NCBI GenBank assembly: GCA_021324455.1
Contig: JAJPJA010000059.1
Location: 37,644 to 101,643, forward strand
DNA: 64,000 bases
Source of the DNA: Pseudomonadota bacterium
GTDB taxonomy: Bacteria; Desulfobacterota; Binatia; Binatales; Binataceae
Direction of reading: 5' to 3'
In this document: piece by piece, positions 1-8,620 of the stretch
Numbering within the stretch: position 1 is the first letter of the stretch
Layout of the letters: each line of letters begins with the position of its first letter
Translations under genes and position numbers: made by a program
The notes under the pieces: model-generated
Seen by the model: only the letters and a program-made list of their open reading frames with translations
Databases searched by the model: none
What the model was told of the DNA's origin: nothing

Positions 1-1020
1 GTAGCGCAGGGAATGCGGCCAGGTGGTATCGGTGTGCGGATAATCCGACGACCACATCAGGTTATCCACGCCGATCACGTCGCGCAGGCGCATCCCGATC
101 TTGTCCTCGATGAAGGTCGCGTAGCATTGGCGATGGAAGTATACGCTGGGCGGATGCGGCAGTTGGAGCCGGGTCCAGTACTTGTGGCGCTGGTAGATGC
201 GGTCGGCGCGCTCCAAAAAATATCCCAGCCATCCGATATTGCCTTCCACCGACACGAACTTCAGCCGCGGAAACAGCTCCAGCACGCCGCCGAACATCAC
301 CGTGGTCAACGCCTCGAAGTTGCCCAGCGAATTCTTCATCACCAGCGCCGGCAGTGTGCCGCGCAGATGCGCCCCGGTATAGAACTGTTTGGCGCGCGGA
401 TCGCCCAGACCCAGGTGAATGTGCACGGGCAGCTCCAGATCCTGCGCCAGTCCCCATAGCCGGTCGTAGCTGTTGCTGTTGAGCGGCTCGCCGCGCGGGA
501 AGGTCGGCAGCAGCAGCCCGCGCAAGCCCAGTTTGGCGATGCGCCGGGTTTCGCGGATGCTTTCCTCGAGGTCGTCGGTGGGGACCAGGCCGATACCGAT
601 CAGACGCTGCGGATTGACGCTGCAGAAATCGGCGAGAAAGTCGTTGTAGGCGCGGATACAGGCGAACTGCAGTTCAAGATCGTCGATCGCGAATACCCAA
701 AAGCCGCTGTTTGGATACAGCACCTGCGCCTGCACGGCGTCGGTATCCATATCCTTGAGCCGTTCGTGCGGGTCGTACGAACCGGGACGGATGGTTTCGA
801 AGGTCTCACCCTCCAGCTTGTACTCCTCGAATTTCCTGCCCGCCTGCACCTGCAAGCCCATCTTGGTGACGACCTTGCCGTCGACGGTCCAGGCGTCGCC
901 GCCGCCCACGCGTTCCACCCTGGGCGCGCGGCCGCGCAATTTGGCCGGCACGCGCGATTGCCAGGTGTCGCGCGGTTCTTCCACGTGGTCATCGGCGGAA
1001 ATAATTCTGAAGCTGCTCAT
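1..1020 (-). CDS. Amidohydrolase family protein (COG2159/PF04909), 3' end cut by window edge
   Basis: Reads from an ATG at 1020 without a stop to the left edge, giving 340 codons, so roughly the last 30-40 residues are missing. The N-terminus carries SADDHVEEP, the degenerate metal-binding start of the 'amidohydrolase 2' barrel, and the visible end carries SDYPHTDTTWPHS, the late Asp/His motif of the same family. Family members (ACMSD-like decarboxylases and hydrolases) act on carboxylated or ring-cleaved substrates in the cytoplasm; the exact reaction is not readable. It is clearly paralogous to the gene at 4547-5680. It lies 27 bases downstream of the DUF35 gene on the same strand, so it probably belongs to that operon. 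Function within the family is uncertain. Confidence 0.85.
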   Translation of the reverse strand, partial: MSSFRIISADDHVEEPRDTWQSRVPAKLRGRAPRVERVGGGDAWTVDGKVVTKMGLQVQAGRKFEEYKLEGETFETIRPGSYDPHERLKDMDTDAVQAQVLYPNSGFWVFAIDDLELQFACIRAYNDFLADFCSVNPQRLIGIGLVPTDDLEESIRETRRIAKLGLRGLLLPTFPRGEPLNSNSYDRLWGLAQDLELPVHIHLGLGDPRAKQFYTGAHLRGTLPALVMKNSLGNFEALTTVMFGGVLELFPRLKFVSVEGNIGWLGYFLERADRIYQRHKYWTRLQLPHPPSVYFHRQCYATFIEDKIGMRLRDVIGVDNLMWSSDYPHTDTTWPHSLRY

Positions 1021-1047
1021 GGTATTGTCCCGATTCGATCTGATTCG

Positions 1048-1494
1048 TCACACCAAGCGCCATTGCACCAGGGTGAAGCCTTGGTCCGGATGATCCTCGA
1101 AGACGGCCTGGACTTCGGCGTCGAACGGCGCGTCCTGCATCGGATCGCCGAGCAGGTTGCCGACCATGCGCACGCCGCCGGCGTCGGGCAGTTCGACCAC
1201 GGCGACGATGTACGGGCAAGCTTCCTTCAGCGCCGGATGCACCGCGTTCCAGATCCGGATCCAGCTATAGAGGCGGCCGCGGCCCGAGACTTTGTGCCAT
1301 CCGAGGTCCGGCGACTGGCATTTATGGCAGATCAGCTCGGGCGCGAACTGGAAGGTATGGCATCGGTTGCATCGCTGGACGGTCAGTTCATGGCGCTTGA
1401 GGCCGTCATAAAAGCCCTTGTCCATGCCGTCGGGGGTGGGCAGGGGGATTGCCAGTCCGGGCGGGAGATAGGATTTCGTCGTGGTTTGGGGCAT
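1048..1494 (-). CDS. DUF35 zinc-ribbon/OB-fold acyl-CoA-associated protein
   Basis: This 148-residue protein has a rubredoxin-like zinc ribbon with C42, C45, C56 and C59 (RCNRC and ICHKC), followed by an OB-fold half with GRGRLYSW and later VVELPDAGG, the usual DUF35 layout (PF12172 plus PF01796). Such proteins partner thiolase-like or hydratase proteins and bind the CoA part of the substrate. The thiolase-like gene lies immediately upstream with a 13-base gap, which is the classic arrangement, including that of steroid side-chain aldolases (Ltp2 with ChsH2-DUF35). The start has an AGAGGA ribosome site about 10 bases before the ATG. Family is secure; the substrate is unknown. Confidence 0.9.
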   Translation of the reverse strand: MPQTTTKSYLPPGLAIPLPTPDGMDKGFYDGLKRHELTVQRCNRCHTFQFAPELICHKCQSPDLGWHKVSGRGRLYSWIRIWNAVHPALKEACPYIVAVVELPDAGGVRMVGNLLGDPMQDAPFDAEVQAVFEDHPDQGFTLVQWRLV

Positions 1495-1507
1495 GCGATT
1501 GTTCCTC

Positions 1508-2701
1508 TCAGCTATGCACCAACAAATTGCTGACGCCGCGGGGGACCAGCGGGCCGGATACCACCAGGGCGATTTTCGCCTCCGGCACCTGCGCGGTCGA
1601 AGTGCCGCGCACCTGGCGCACTGCTTCGTTCACCAGTTCCATCCCGTGCACGTAGCATTCGGCCAAATTGCCGCCGCTGGTGTTGATCGGCAACCGCCCC
1701 GCGGGCGCGGTCAGGTTTTCGAAGGTGCAGAACTCGTTGACTTCGTCGGGATGGCAGAAGCCGTGCTCGACGATACACATCAGCGGACCGCCGCTGAAAT
1801 GTTCATAGAACTGCGCCACATCGACGTCGCTGGGCGCGATTCCCGCCATCTGATACAGCCGCGGCGCGACAGTCTTGTAGTTGGCCGATGGATAATCGAC
1901 CGAGTTCTCGGCCGCAACGTCGGTGCGGTAGCCGGAGCCCTGCGCCGCCGCCATGATATAGGCCGGCTTATGCTTCAGGTCGCGGGCGCGTTCGGCGCTG
2001 GTCAGAATCACCGCAGCGGCGCCGTCATTCTCCATGCAGCAGTCGAACAGATGGAACGGCTCCGCGATCCATCGCGAGTTGTCATAGGCCTGGCGCGTCA
2101 GCGGACGTCCATACATGATGGCGCGCGGGTTGGATTGCGCATGGTGGTACGACGCCATCGCGATGGCCGCCAGCGCGTCCTGCCTGACCTTGTGCTCGTA
2201 CATAAAGCGGCGCGTGCGCAGCGCAATCCAATGCGCGGGGGCCAGCAATCCGTACGGGGCGGAATAGGCCGACAGGTTGGAGTATCCGGGCGCGGCGCCG
2301 GCAATCGTCGCAATCGGCGCGCCCTGGCCGAAACGTCCGTACTGTCCCTGGGCCAGCGCGCGGAACACCACGACGTAGTTGGCATAGCCGGCCGCGATTG
2401 CCGCCGCCGCGTTGCCCACCGCCGCCGCGACCCCGCCTCCGCCGCCCCCCCATACCATCATCGAGAGCCGCACTTCGGGCAGGTCGAGCGCCGCGGCGAT
2501 GCGGGTCGCCTCGTTGCGGTCGTTGGAATAGGAAGAGAAGCCGTCGATGTCCTTGACGCTGATACCGGCGTCTTCGGCCGCTTTGGTGATCGCTTCGCAG
2601 GCGAGCAGAAATTCCGGCACTGGCGCCTGGCCGCGTTTGTAGTATTTGGTTTCGCCGATTCCGACGATCGCGGTTTTGTCCCTGACGTTGTATTCGCTCA
2701 T
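1508..2701 (-). CDS. Thiolase-like (SCP-x/lipid-transfer type) protein lacking the nucleophilic cysteine
   Basis: A 397-residue thiolase-fold protein. N-terminal VGIGETKY and C-terminal INTSGGNLAECYVHG mark the lipid-transfer/SCP-x thiolase group. Where true thiolases carry the acyl-accepting cysteine, this protein has only a glycine run (VWGGGGGG, residues 83-90), so normal Claisen chemistry is doubtful. Tyr299 (FYEHF) and Tyr350 (ECYVHG) sit about where the retro-aldolase Ltp2 of steroid degradation is reported to use two catalytic tyrosines, as recalled from the literature. The adjacent DUF35 gene fits an Ltp2-like heteromeric aldolase. AAAGG precedes the ATG at 2701. An SCP-x thiolase with another catalytic residue remains possible. 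Confidence 0.85.
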   Translation of the reverse strand: MSEYNVRDKTAIVGIGETKYYKRGQAPVPEFLLACEAITKAAEDAGISVKDIDGFSSYSNDRNEATRIAAALDLPEVRLSMMVWGGGGGGVAAAVGNAAAAIAAGYANYVVVFRALAQGQYGRFGQGAPIATIAGAAPGYSNLSAYSAPYGLLAPAHWIALRTRRFMYEHKVRQDALAAIAMASYHHAQSNPRAIMYGRPLTRQAYDNSRWIAEPFHLFDCCMENDGAAAVILTSAERARDLKHKPAYIMAAAQGSGYRTDVAAENSVDYPSANYKTVAPRLYQMAGIAPSDVDVAQFYEHFSGGPLMCIVEHGFCHPDEVNEFCTFENLTAPAGRLPINTSGGNLAECYVHGMELVNEAVRQVRGTSTAQVPEAKIALVVSGPLVPRGVSNLLVHS

Positions 2702-3113
2702 CGCCGCATCCTTTTCGCGAAGTCAACCCCTGACTCCGGCGCTGATTCACGCTATTGGGAGTATCGCTTCAAAGCGGGACAAGTCCAGCCCCGGGGGGAT
2801 GTCGCTCGTCGCGGCGCGACTCGGGAGGACAGGATCCTGACGCGCCGCCCGATAATCGCGCAGCGCCAGCGCGCCGGCGTTCCGCCGGCGCCACCCCTGC
2901 GCGTCATTGCGACCGGCAGCCAAGCCGGCGGCGTCGGCGAGGGACGCGGCGGTATCTCGAGCGCGGCCGCCGAATTCCTCACCTCCGGCCAGCTCGCTCA
3001 TCCGGCCTGGGTTTTCCGCTCGGCGGACTCCGCTTCGGAATGGACCGTGAAAAGAGCGCGCCGCGGGCAAATGAAGATCCCAACCGCCGGGGACCGGCTC
3101 GTGCGCTTCCCGG
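2702..3113. other. Gene-free gap with a strong stem-loop
   Basis: No convincing gene is seen in these 412 bases between the amidohydrolase stop at 3114 and the thiolase-like start at 2701; the open frames present are arginine- and alanine-rich and lack family motifs. At 2871-2891 there is a perfect 9-bp hairpin with a three-base loop (arms GCGCCGGCG and CGCCGGCGC). No U-run follows it on either strand, so it is not an obvious intrinsic terminator. A weaker 5-bp hairpin (CCGGC/GCCGG) follows near 2913. The region may hold a promoter for the thiolase operon or decayed sequence. Confidence 0.5.
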
Positions 3114-4541
3114 CTAGTGCTGCGAAAGCACCTCGTTCACCTGCTTCTCCACCGCGGTGCCCTTGAAAAAATCGCGATCCAGATGGCTCCAGAAGCGGGC
3201 CGGGTTGGAAAAGGTGAACTGCTTGAGCTGCTCTTCGGTCAGCACTTTGCGCTCGACCAGTTCCCATGCCTCTTCAATGACTTCGGTCATCTCCAGCACG
3301 TCGAAATGGCCGATATCCGATCCGAGCAGGATGTTGAGCCGCGCGCCGAAGGCGTTGGCGTTGGTGTTGAACGCCATCGCGTTGAGCGGGTCTTCCGATT
3401 CGCATCCGAAATAGAGGTTGTCCACGAACAGCGCGCGCAGGTCCTCGCCCCGTTGGATTTTGCAGCGCCAGAAATCGTCCATGTCTTCCAGTTCGGGGGC
3501 GACGCCGGCGGTCTCGGCCTTGCGGTCCCATCCCTGGTTCTTCATCAGGTCTTTCATCATCCGGCCGCCATGCTGCGAAATCAGCGACACCAGATACTCG
3601 CGATCGAGGTTGGCGGGATCGAAGTTCTCCAGCGCTTTGGGATTGCGAATATTCCAATGGCGCACGAGGTCGTTGTAGAGGTTGCACGCCCACGCCGCGC
3701 CGCCTTCCATGAAGGCGAACTTCAATTTGGGAAAACGCAGCGTCACCCCGCCCAAAAACATCGCCTTGCACATCGCCTCGCATCCGGCGGCGAAATGGCC
3801 CACGTGATTGTAGACGAAGTTGCTGCGCTGGGTGCGATAGCCGAAATTCAGCGTCGAGGTATGGAAGGTCGGAACGATCTTCAACTCCTCGCACTTCGCC
3901 CATACCGGGTCGTAGTCGTAGTCGCTGTCCAGCGCGAGCGCGTCCCAGTAGCGTGCGCCGTTGCCGCCGGGGCTGGGACGGCTGATCAATCCGGCGAACA
4001 CCACGGCCTTGATACCCAAAGATTTGGCGAACTCCAGTTCTTCGATCGCTTCTTTGGGCGTGTGATTGGGAATCACGCCGGCCGGCGTCAGGCGATCTTC
4101 GTAGCCGCGAAAGATGTCGGCGGCGTAGCGGTTGAGCGCGCGGCATCCGCCGCGCCTGACTTCCTCGTCCTCCAGATAGGGACCGATGGTCAGGGTCGGA
4201 GCGGTGGGATAGAGCACGGCGAAATCCAAACCGAGGTCGCCCATGCGGTCATGCAGCAGCCTGGGCAGCATCACGGTGGCCCGATCCAACGTGTTCCGGG
4301 TCGGCACCGGCCACCATCCGGCGACGGGCAGCCGCTGTTCGCGGCGCTGGCGGGTATTGAGTTTGGGGTCGCCGAAGTACGACGCCACCGCGGCCCAGTA
4401 GCGATCGGCTCCGGCGGCGCCGATTTCCTGCCTTAGGTATTCGGTCAGCGCCGGCAGGTATTCGATCCAATGCCCGTCGGAGTCGATCACCGGATGGGAC
4501 AGGCGCGCATGCGCTTTGGCCGACCTGGTCAGTTCCGCCAT
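3114..4541 (-). CDS. Amidohydrolase family protein (COG2159)
   Basis: 475 residues from the chosen ATG at 4541. This start gives MAELTRSAKAHARL, lies 5 bases after the stop of the upstream amidohydrolase and has GGAGG inside the end of that gene; the open frame extends upstream to 4691 but only by overlapping its neighbour. The protein carries IDSDGHWIEY at the N-terminus, VPTFHTST in the middle and LLGSDIGHFD near the C-terminus, matching the three metal and catalytic segments of the amidohydrolase-2 barrel. It is longer and more diverged than the other two copies here. Soluble cytoplasmic enzyme, probably a hydrolase or decarboxylase of a carboxylated intermediate. Reaction unknown. Confidence 0.88.
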   Translation of the reverse strand: MAELTRSAKAHARLSHPVIDSDGHWIEYLPALTEYLRQEIGAAGADRYWAAVASYFGDPKLNTRQRREQRLPVAGWWPVPTRNTLDRATVMLPRLLHDRMGDLGLDFAVLYPTAPTLTIGPYLEDEEVRRGGCRALNRYAADIFRGYEDRLTPAGVIPNHTPKEAIEELEFAKSLGIKAVVFAGLISRPSPGGNGARYWDALALDSDYDYDPVWAKCEELKIVPTFHTSTLNFGYRTQRSNFVYNHVGHFAAGCEAMCKAMFLGGVTLRFPKLKFAFMEGGAAWACNLYNDLVRHWNIRNPKALENFDPANLDREYLVSLISQHGGRMMKDLMKNQGWDRKAETAGVAPELEDMDDFWRCKIQRGEDLRALFVDNLYFGCESEDPLNAMAFNTNANAFGARLNILLGSDIGHFDVLEMTEVIEEAWELVERKVLTEEQLKQFTFSNPARFWSHLDRDFFKGTAVEKQVNEVLSQH

Positions 4542-4546
4542 GGGCT

Positions 4547-5680
4547 TCAAACCTCCATGTGATAGACGCGCCGCGCGTTTTCGAACACGATCCTGCTGGT
4601 CACCGCGTCGGGTATTTTCTCGAAGTCGCGCTCGATCACCTTGCGCGAGTGCGGCCAGGTGCAATCGGTATGGGGGAAATCGGAGGCCCACATGTAGTTA
4701 TCCGCGCCGAAGAAATCGTGCGTCATCGGCCCGATCGGATCGTCCTGGAAGGTCGCCATCATCTGGCGCCGGATGTAGAAGCTGGGCTTTTCCTTGAGCG
4801 GCTGGTCGGACAGCACGTTGAATTTCTCGAACGCATGGTCGATCCGGTACATGTAATGCGGGATCCAGCCGGTGTCGTTTTCGGCTGAAATCAGCGTCAG
4901 CCGCGCAAAACGCTCCAGCACGCCGCCGAAAATGATGTCGGTAAAGGAGCGCTGGATTTCATGAATCAGGTTGGAGTAGTTGCCGGTCATGAAGGGGCCG
5001 CGCTTGCCGGTTTCAGGATCGACCAGCGGCGCCTTATCGCCGCTGCGCGACCGTTTGCTGGTGCCCACATGCAGCGACAGCGGCATGCCCAGATCCTGGG
5101 CCGCGCTCCACAGCGGATCCCACACCCGCATCCAGTACGGCCGCTCGGGCGGCGGCGCGCCCCAAATCTGGGCGCCGCGCAGCCCGATTTTGGCGCATCG
5201 CTGCAGCTCCTTGATGCCTTCGCCGATGTCCTCCAGCGAGACCAGTCCGATTCCATAGAAGCGGCGCGGGTTATGCGAGCAGAACTCCGCCAGCCAGTCG
5301 TTGTAGGCCTTGAAGCAGGCGCGCTGCAGTTCGGCATCGGGCAGGCTGAACAGCGGCATCCCGTAGGTGGTGTAAAGCACCTCGGCGGCAACCCCGTCGG
5401 TATCCTGATCCTTGATGCGCTCGACCGGATCCCAGCCGCCCGCAGGCGCCGTCTCGTAGCCTTTTTTGAAGTGATCTTTCAATTCCTGGCCGCTGCGCCC
5501 GGCGCCGAAGCCCAGCGAAACGGGAGCCGGCCGCAGTCCCGGTGCGACAAAGTAGGTGCCCTTCTGGTTCTGTTCGACGTGGGGCGCCACGTCCTTGAAC
5601 TTGCGGTCCAGGCGCGAGGTCCACAAATCGGGCGGCTCGATCATATGCGAGTCCGCTGAAATAATCCGCGACGGCAGCAT
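4547..5680 (-). CDS. Amidohydrolase family protein (COG2159)
   Basis: 377 residues from the ATG at 5680, chosen because AGGAGGT lies 6 bases upstream and the protein then starts MLPSRIISADSHMIEP. Motifs: ADSHMIEP (degenerate DxH metal motif), a central LSLHVG histidine and SDFPHTDCTWPHS near the C-terminus. It aligns along its length with the truncated gene at 1-1020 (for example shared GIGLV, FGGVLE and the SD-PHTD-TWPHS block), so the two are paralogues. It is coupled to the next amidohydrolase, whose start lies 5 bases after its stop. Family certain, substrate unknown. Confidence 0.9.
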   Translation of the reverse strand: MLPSRIISADSHMIEPPDLWTSRLDRKFKDVAPHVEQNQKGTYFVAPGLRPAPVSLGFGAGRSGQELKDHFKKGYETAPAGGWDPVERIKDQDTDGVAAEVLYTTYGMPLFSLPDAELQRACFKAYNDWLAEFCSHNPRRFYGIGLVSLEDIGEGIKELQRCAKIGLRGAQIWGAPPPERPYWMRVWDPLWSAAQDLGMPLSLHVGTSKRSRSGDKAPLVDPETGKRGPFMTGNYSNLIHEIQRSFTDIIFGGVLERFARLTLISAENDTGWIPHYMYRIDHAFEKFNVLSDQPLKEKPSFYIRRQMMATFQDDPIGPMTHDFFGADNYMWASDFPHTDCTWPHSRKVIERDFEKIPDAVTSRIVFENARRVYHMEV

Positions 5681-5773
5681 TGTCCTACCTCCTGGGAAAT
5701 GATGGAACGGTCGCTCAGCTTCACTAAAGCGCTGTACGCCGGCCAATGCAATCCTCGCGCGGCTGGATTTCGA

Positions 5774-6715
5774 TCATTTCATCGCGACCGGGTTGATCGG
5801 ACTGCCCACGCCGCCGCTGAAGGGCAGCGGCGGCGCGACGAAGAAGCAGGTGTAGCGCCCGTCGCGGCGGCAATCCTCCGCCAGCGCCTCGAAATTGAAA
5901 ATCTCGCCGATGGTCAGGCCGAGGTCGCGGATGGCGATGCGATGAAACGGCGTGGTTTCGTCGCGCAACTCCGAGGGCATCACTTCCGCGGTGACGTTAT
6001 CCACCGCCACGCACGAGACCTCGTGGTCGTAGATCCATTCCACGGTCCTGTAAGACAGGCCGGGACAGGCCTTCCAGTAATCGGCGCGCTGATCCGGATG
6101 CCGGTACCAATGCGGGACCCATCCGGTGCGGATCAGGAGGGCGTCGCCGCTTTTGGGCGCGACTTTTTGCGCCGCCAGGCATCCGTCGATATCGGCCGGG
6201 CTGACCGCGTAGCCGGGCGGCAGATATCCGTTGTCAGCCTTTTTGTAGGAAACTACATCAATTAGTACGCCGCGCGTGATCAGCGTCTGCGACAGCGCCG
6301 AGATCGCGTTGCGGGCGGCGCCGCCGTGCGCGGTGACCTGGCTTATCGGTACGCCGTTGTAAAACATCCCGTCGTAGCCGGCATGGGCCAGCCCGTCCCA
6401 TTGCGTGGCGATCTGCAGCGGCATCGTCACGATGTCCTCGTTCCACACCACCGAACTCTTGATCGGCATCCCCCACGCGTCCCCGCCCGCATTCACCATC
6501 GCGAAAAAATGCAGATACGGGGTGCGCGCCGGATGCACCGGGCTGCCGCGCTCGAACGCTACCGCAAGGCTGAACACCTTGCCCTCGCGCGCCTCGCGGG
6601 CGGCGTTGGCGATCACTTCGCGGGTGATGAAATTGGCGGTGCCAATCTGGTCGTCCTTGCCCCAGCGGCCCCAGTTGGAGAGCTGCCGAATGCCCCAGTG
6701 TTCGGGATAAGCCAT
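5774..6715 (-). CDS. Cyclase family protein (kynurenine-formamidase-like, PF04199)
   Basis: 313 residues from the ATG at 6715 (MAYPEHWGIRQLSNWGRWG). The segment QWDGLAHAGYDGMFYNG is the metal-site signature of the longer cyclase-family hydrolases, replacing the shorter HGTHxD form of kynurenine formamidase. DALLIRTGW and the later VSCVAVDNVTAEV are also typical. Members hydrolyse amides, lactones or cyclic ketone-derived compounds using divalent metals. The gene heads a minus-strand run with the amidohydrolases, 93 bases upstream of the next start, and a TTGACA promoter-like site lies in front. It could open a lactone made by the nearby Baeyer-Villiger-type enzyme, but that is inference. Confidence 0.88.
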   Translation of the reverse strand: MAYPEHWGIRQLSNWGRWGKDDQIGTANFITREVIANAAREAREGKVFSLAVAFERGSPVHPARTPYLHFFAMVNAGGDAWGMPIKSSVVWNEDIVTMPLQIATQWDGLAHAGYDGMFYNGVPISQVTAHGGAARNAISALSQTLITRGVLIDVVSYKKADNGYLPPGYAVSPADIDGCLAAQKVAPKSGDALLIRTGWVPHWYRHPDQRADYWKACPGLSYRTVEWIYDHEVSCVAVDNVTAEVMPSELRDETTPFHRIAIRDLGLTIGEIFNFEALAEDCRRDGRYTCFFVAPPLPFSGGVGSPINPVAMK

Positions 6716-6764
6716 GGTCTGCCTCGTCGGAAAATGTCCGGCACGTCTGCCGGGCGGTAAATGG

Positions 6765-6793
6765 CGGATATTCTCCGCTGCCGGAATTGTCAA
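6765..6793 (-). promoter_or_regulatory. Candidate sigma-70 promoter for the cyclase/amidohydrolase run
   Basis: On the minus strand there is a perfect -35 TTGACA (6788-6793), a 17-base spacer and a weak -10 TATCCG (6765-6770). Transcription would begin near 6758, about 40 bases before the cyclase start at 6715. The -10 matches the consensus at only three positions, so this is tentative. Confidence 0.4.
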
Positions 6794-6909
6794 CATTAAA
6801 AGCGGTGGCGGCGCCCGGGCGCGCTGGGCACAATATTCGGCATGGAATCGAATTTCACATCGTCCCGGTTCATCGCTGCCGGCCCGTGCGCCGCGCGGGG
6901 AGCCGCCGG

Positions 6910-8604
6910 GTGAGCGGTTTCGTCGCCTACGGCGGCGCGCGTCCGGTCAGGCAGCCGCCGCCCGCGCCGGGCCCCGGATCGGTCTGGAGCACGCTCAAGC
7001 ATCGTGTGTTCTTCTGGCTGACGCTGGCGGCGCTGGTGTCCAATATCGGCACCTGGATGCAGAACGTCGGGGCGGCATGGCTGATGACCTCGCTGTCCAG
7101 CTCGCCCCTGATGGTCGCGCTGATCCAGACTTCGGCCAGTCTGCCGATTCTGCTGCTGGCGCTGCCGGCCGGAGCGCTGGCCGACATCGTGGACCGCCGG
7201 CGTCTGCTGATTTTCTCCCAGGGCTGGATGCTCATCGCGGCGGGCCTGCTGGGCGCGCTTACGATTATGCATGCGACGACCCCGTGGTCGCTGCTCGGCT
7301 TGAGCCTCGCGCTGGGAATCGGCTCAGCGATGAACGCGCCGGCCTGGCAGGCAATCGTGCCCGAACTGGTGCCGCGCGAGGAACTTACCGCGGCCGTATC
7401 GATCAACGGTATCGGCTTCAATTTGGCGCGCGCGGTGGGGCCGGCGCTCGGCGGACTGGTCGTCGCATGGCAGGGCGCCGGGGCGGCCTTCATCCTCAAC
7501 GCGGCTTCGTTCCTGGCCGTGATGGCGGTGCTGTTCGAATGGAAGCGGCCGCATTCGGCCAATGTGCTGCCGGCCGAGCGCGTGATGGGAGCGATTCGGG
7601 CCGGCGTGCGCTACACGCGCTACGCGCCGGCACTGGACGCGGTCCTGATCCGCACCGCGGCCTTTATCCTGGGCGCCAGCGCGATCTGGGCGGTGTTGCC
7701 AATTCTGGCGCGATGGGAACTGAAGCTGGACGCGGCCGGATACGGCGCCCTGCTCGCAAGCTTCGGCGCGGGCGCGATGGTCTCCGGCGCGCTGCTGCCC
7801 GCTCTGAGCCGGCGATGGTCGCGCGACGCAATCGGCGGCGCGGCCCAAATCGGTTTCGCTTTGACCCTGGTGGGACTGGCGCTGACCCGGAACAAGCCGG
7901 CGGTGTTCGCGCTGATGGCGTTGGCGGGCGCCGCCTGGACCGTTACCATGACCGTGTTCAACGTCGCCGCGCAGTTGTCGGTGCCGGCCTGGGTGCAGGG
8001 CCGGGCGCTGGCGGTCTATCAGGTCGTGCTGCAGGGCGGGATGGCCGGGGCAAGCGTGCTCTGGGGATGGGTCGCGGAGCAGCAAAACGTCCGCGTCGCG
8101 ATTGGCTGCGCGGCGGCGGCGGTAATTGCCGGAATGCTGAGTATGGTCCGGTTCAAGCTGGCCGGCGACGAGGAACTCGATCTGAACCAGTTCGCCCGTC
8201 CGCTGCCCAAAAGCCTGCACCACATCGATCCCGAGGCAGGTCCGGTGCTGGTTACGATCGAGTACCGGATCGATCCGGCGCGGGCGCGCGAATTCACCGA
8301 TGCGATGCGTCTGATGCGGCCGATCCGGCTGCGCGACGGCGCGGTCTTCTGGGGCCTGTTCTTCGATGCCGACCGGCCCGAGCGCTTCGTCGAATACTTT
8401 GCCGTCGAGTCATGGGCGGAACACATCCGCCAGCATCATCGCGGCGTCAGCTCCGACCTCGCGGTGCAGCAAATGGTGCAATCCTATCAGGTCGGTGAGG
8501 CGCCGCCGGTGGTGACGCATCAGCTCTCGGCGCAAGCGGTGTATCGGCTCAACGGTATCGGCGCCGGGGCGGACAGTTTCGAACCGCCGCGGCGCGCAAA
8601 ATAA
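6910..8604 (+). CDS. MFS transporter (MFS_3/EntS-like) with C-terminal ABM-like domain
   Basis: 564 residues from a GTG at 6910; the frame is open from 6787 but that leader is low-quality basic sequence, so the shorter start is preferred though uncertain. About 10-12 hydrophobic segments cover the first 420 residues, beginning VFFWLTLAALVSNIGTWMQ, which with GAAWLMTSL is typical of the PF05977 (MFS_3) export family. The last ~110 residues (VLVTIEYRIDPARAREFTDAM onward) are soluble and resemble the antibiotic-biosynthesis-monooxygenase-like tail common in this family. It sits in the inner membrane, probably exporting a small molecule. It is divergent from the cyclase gene. Substrate unknown. 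Confidence 0.85.
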   Translation: MSGFVAYGGARPVRQPPPAPGPGSVWSTLKHRVFFWLTLAALVSNIGTWMQNVGAAWLMTSLSSSPLMVALIQTSASLPILLLALPAGALADIVDRRRLLIFSQGWMLIAAGLLGALTIMHATTPWSLLGLSLALGIGSAMNAPAWQAIVPELVPREELTAAVSINGIGFNLARAVGPALGGLVVAWQGAGAAFILNAASFLAVMAVLFEWKRPHSANVLPAERVMGAIRAGVRYTRYAPALDAVLIRTAAFILGASAIWAVLPILARWELKLDAAGYGALLASFGAGAMVSGALLPALSRRWSRDAIGGAAQIGFALTLVGLALTRNKPAVFALMALAGAAWTVTMTVFNVAAQLSVPAWVQGRALAVYQVVLQGGMAGASVLWGWVAEQQNVRVAIGCAAAAVIAGMLSMVRFKLAGDEELDLNQFARPLPKSLHHIDPEAGPVLVTIEYRIDPARAREFTDAMRLMRPIRLRDGAVFWGLFFDADRPERFVEYFAVESWAEHIRQHHRGVSSDLAVQQMVQSYQVGEAPPVVTHQLSAQAVYRLNGIGAGADSFEPPRRAK

Positions 8605-8620
8605 CCCGCCTTTATCCGCC

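Noticed and set aside
2747..3070. 107-residue minus-strand frame in the gap before the thiolase gene
   Set aside because: Low-complexity Arg/Ala-rich translation without a ribosome site or motif.
1481..3166. 561-residue plus-strand open frame
   Set aside because: It is antisense to the thiolase-like gene and its composition is Arg/Gly-rich without motifs.
6714..8498. 594-residue plus-strand open frame
   Set aside because: Shadow of the MFS transporter in another frame, rich in Arg and Gly.
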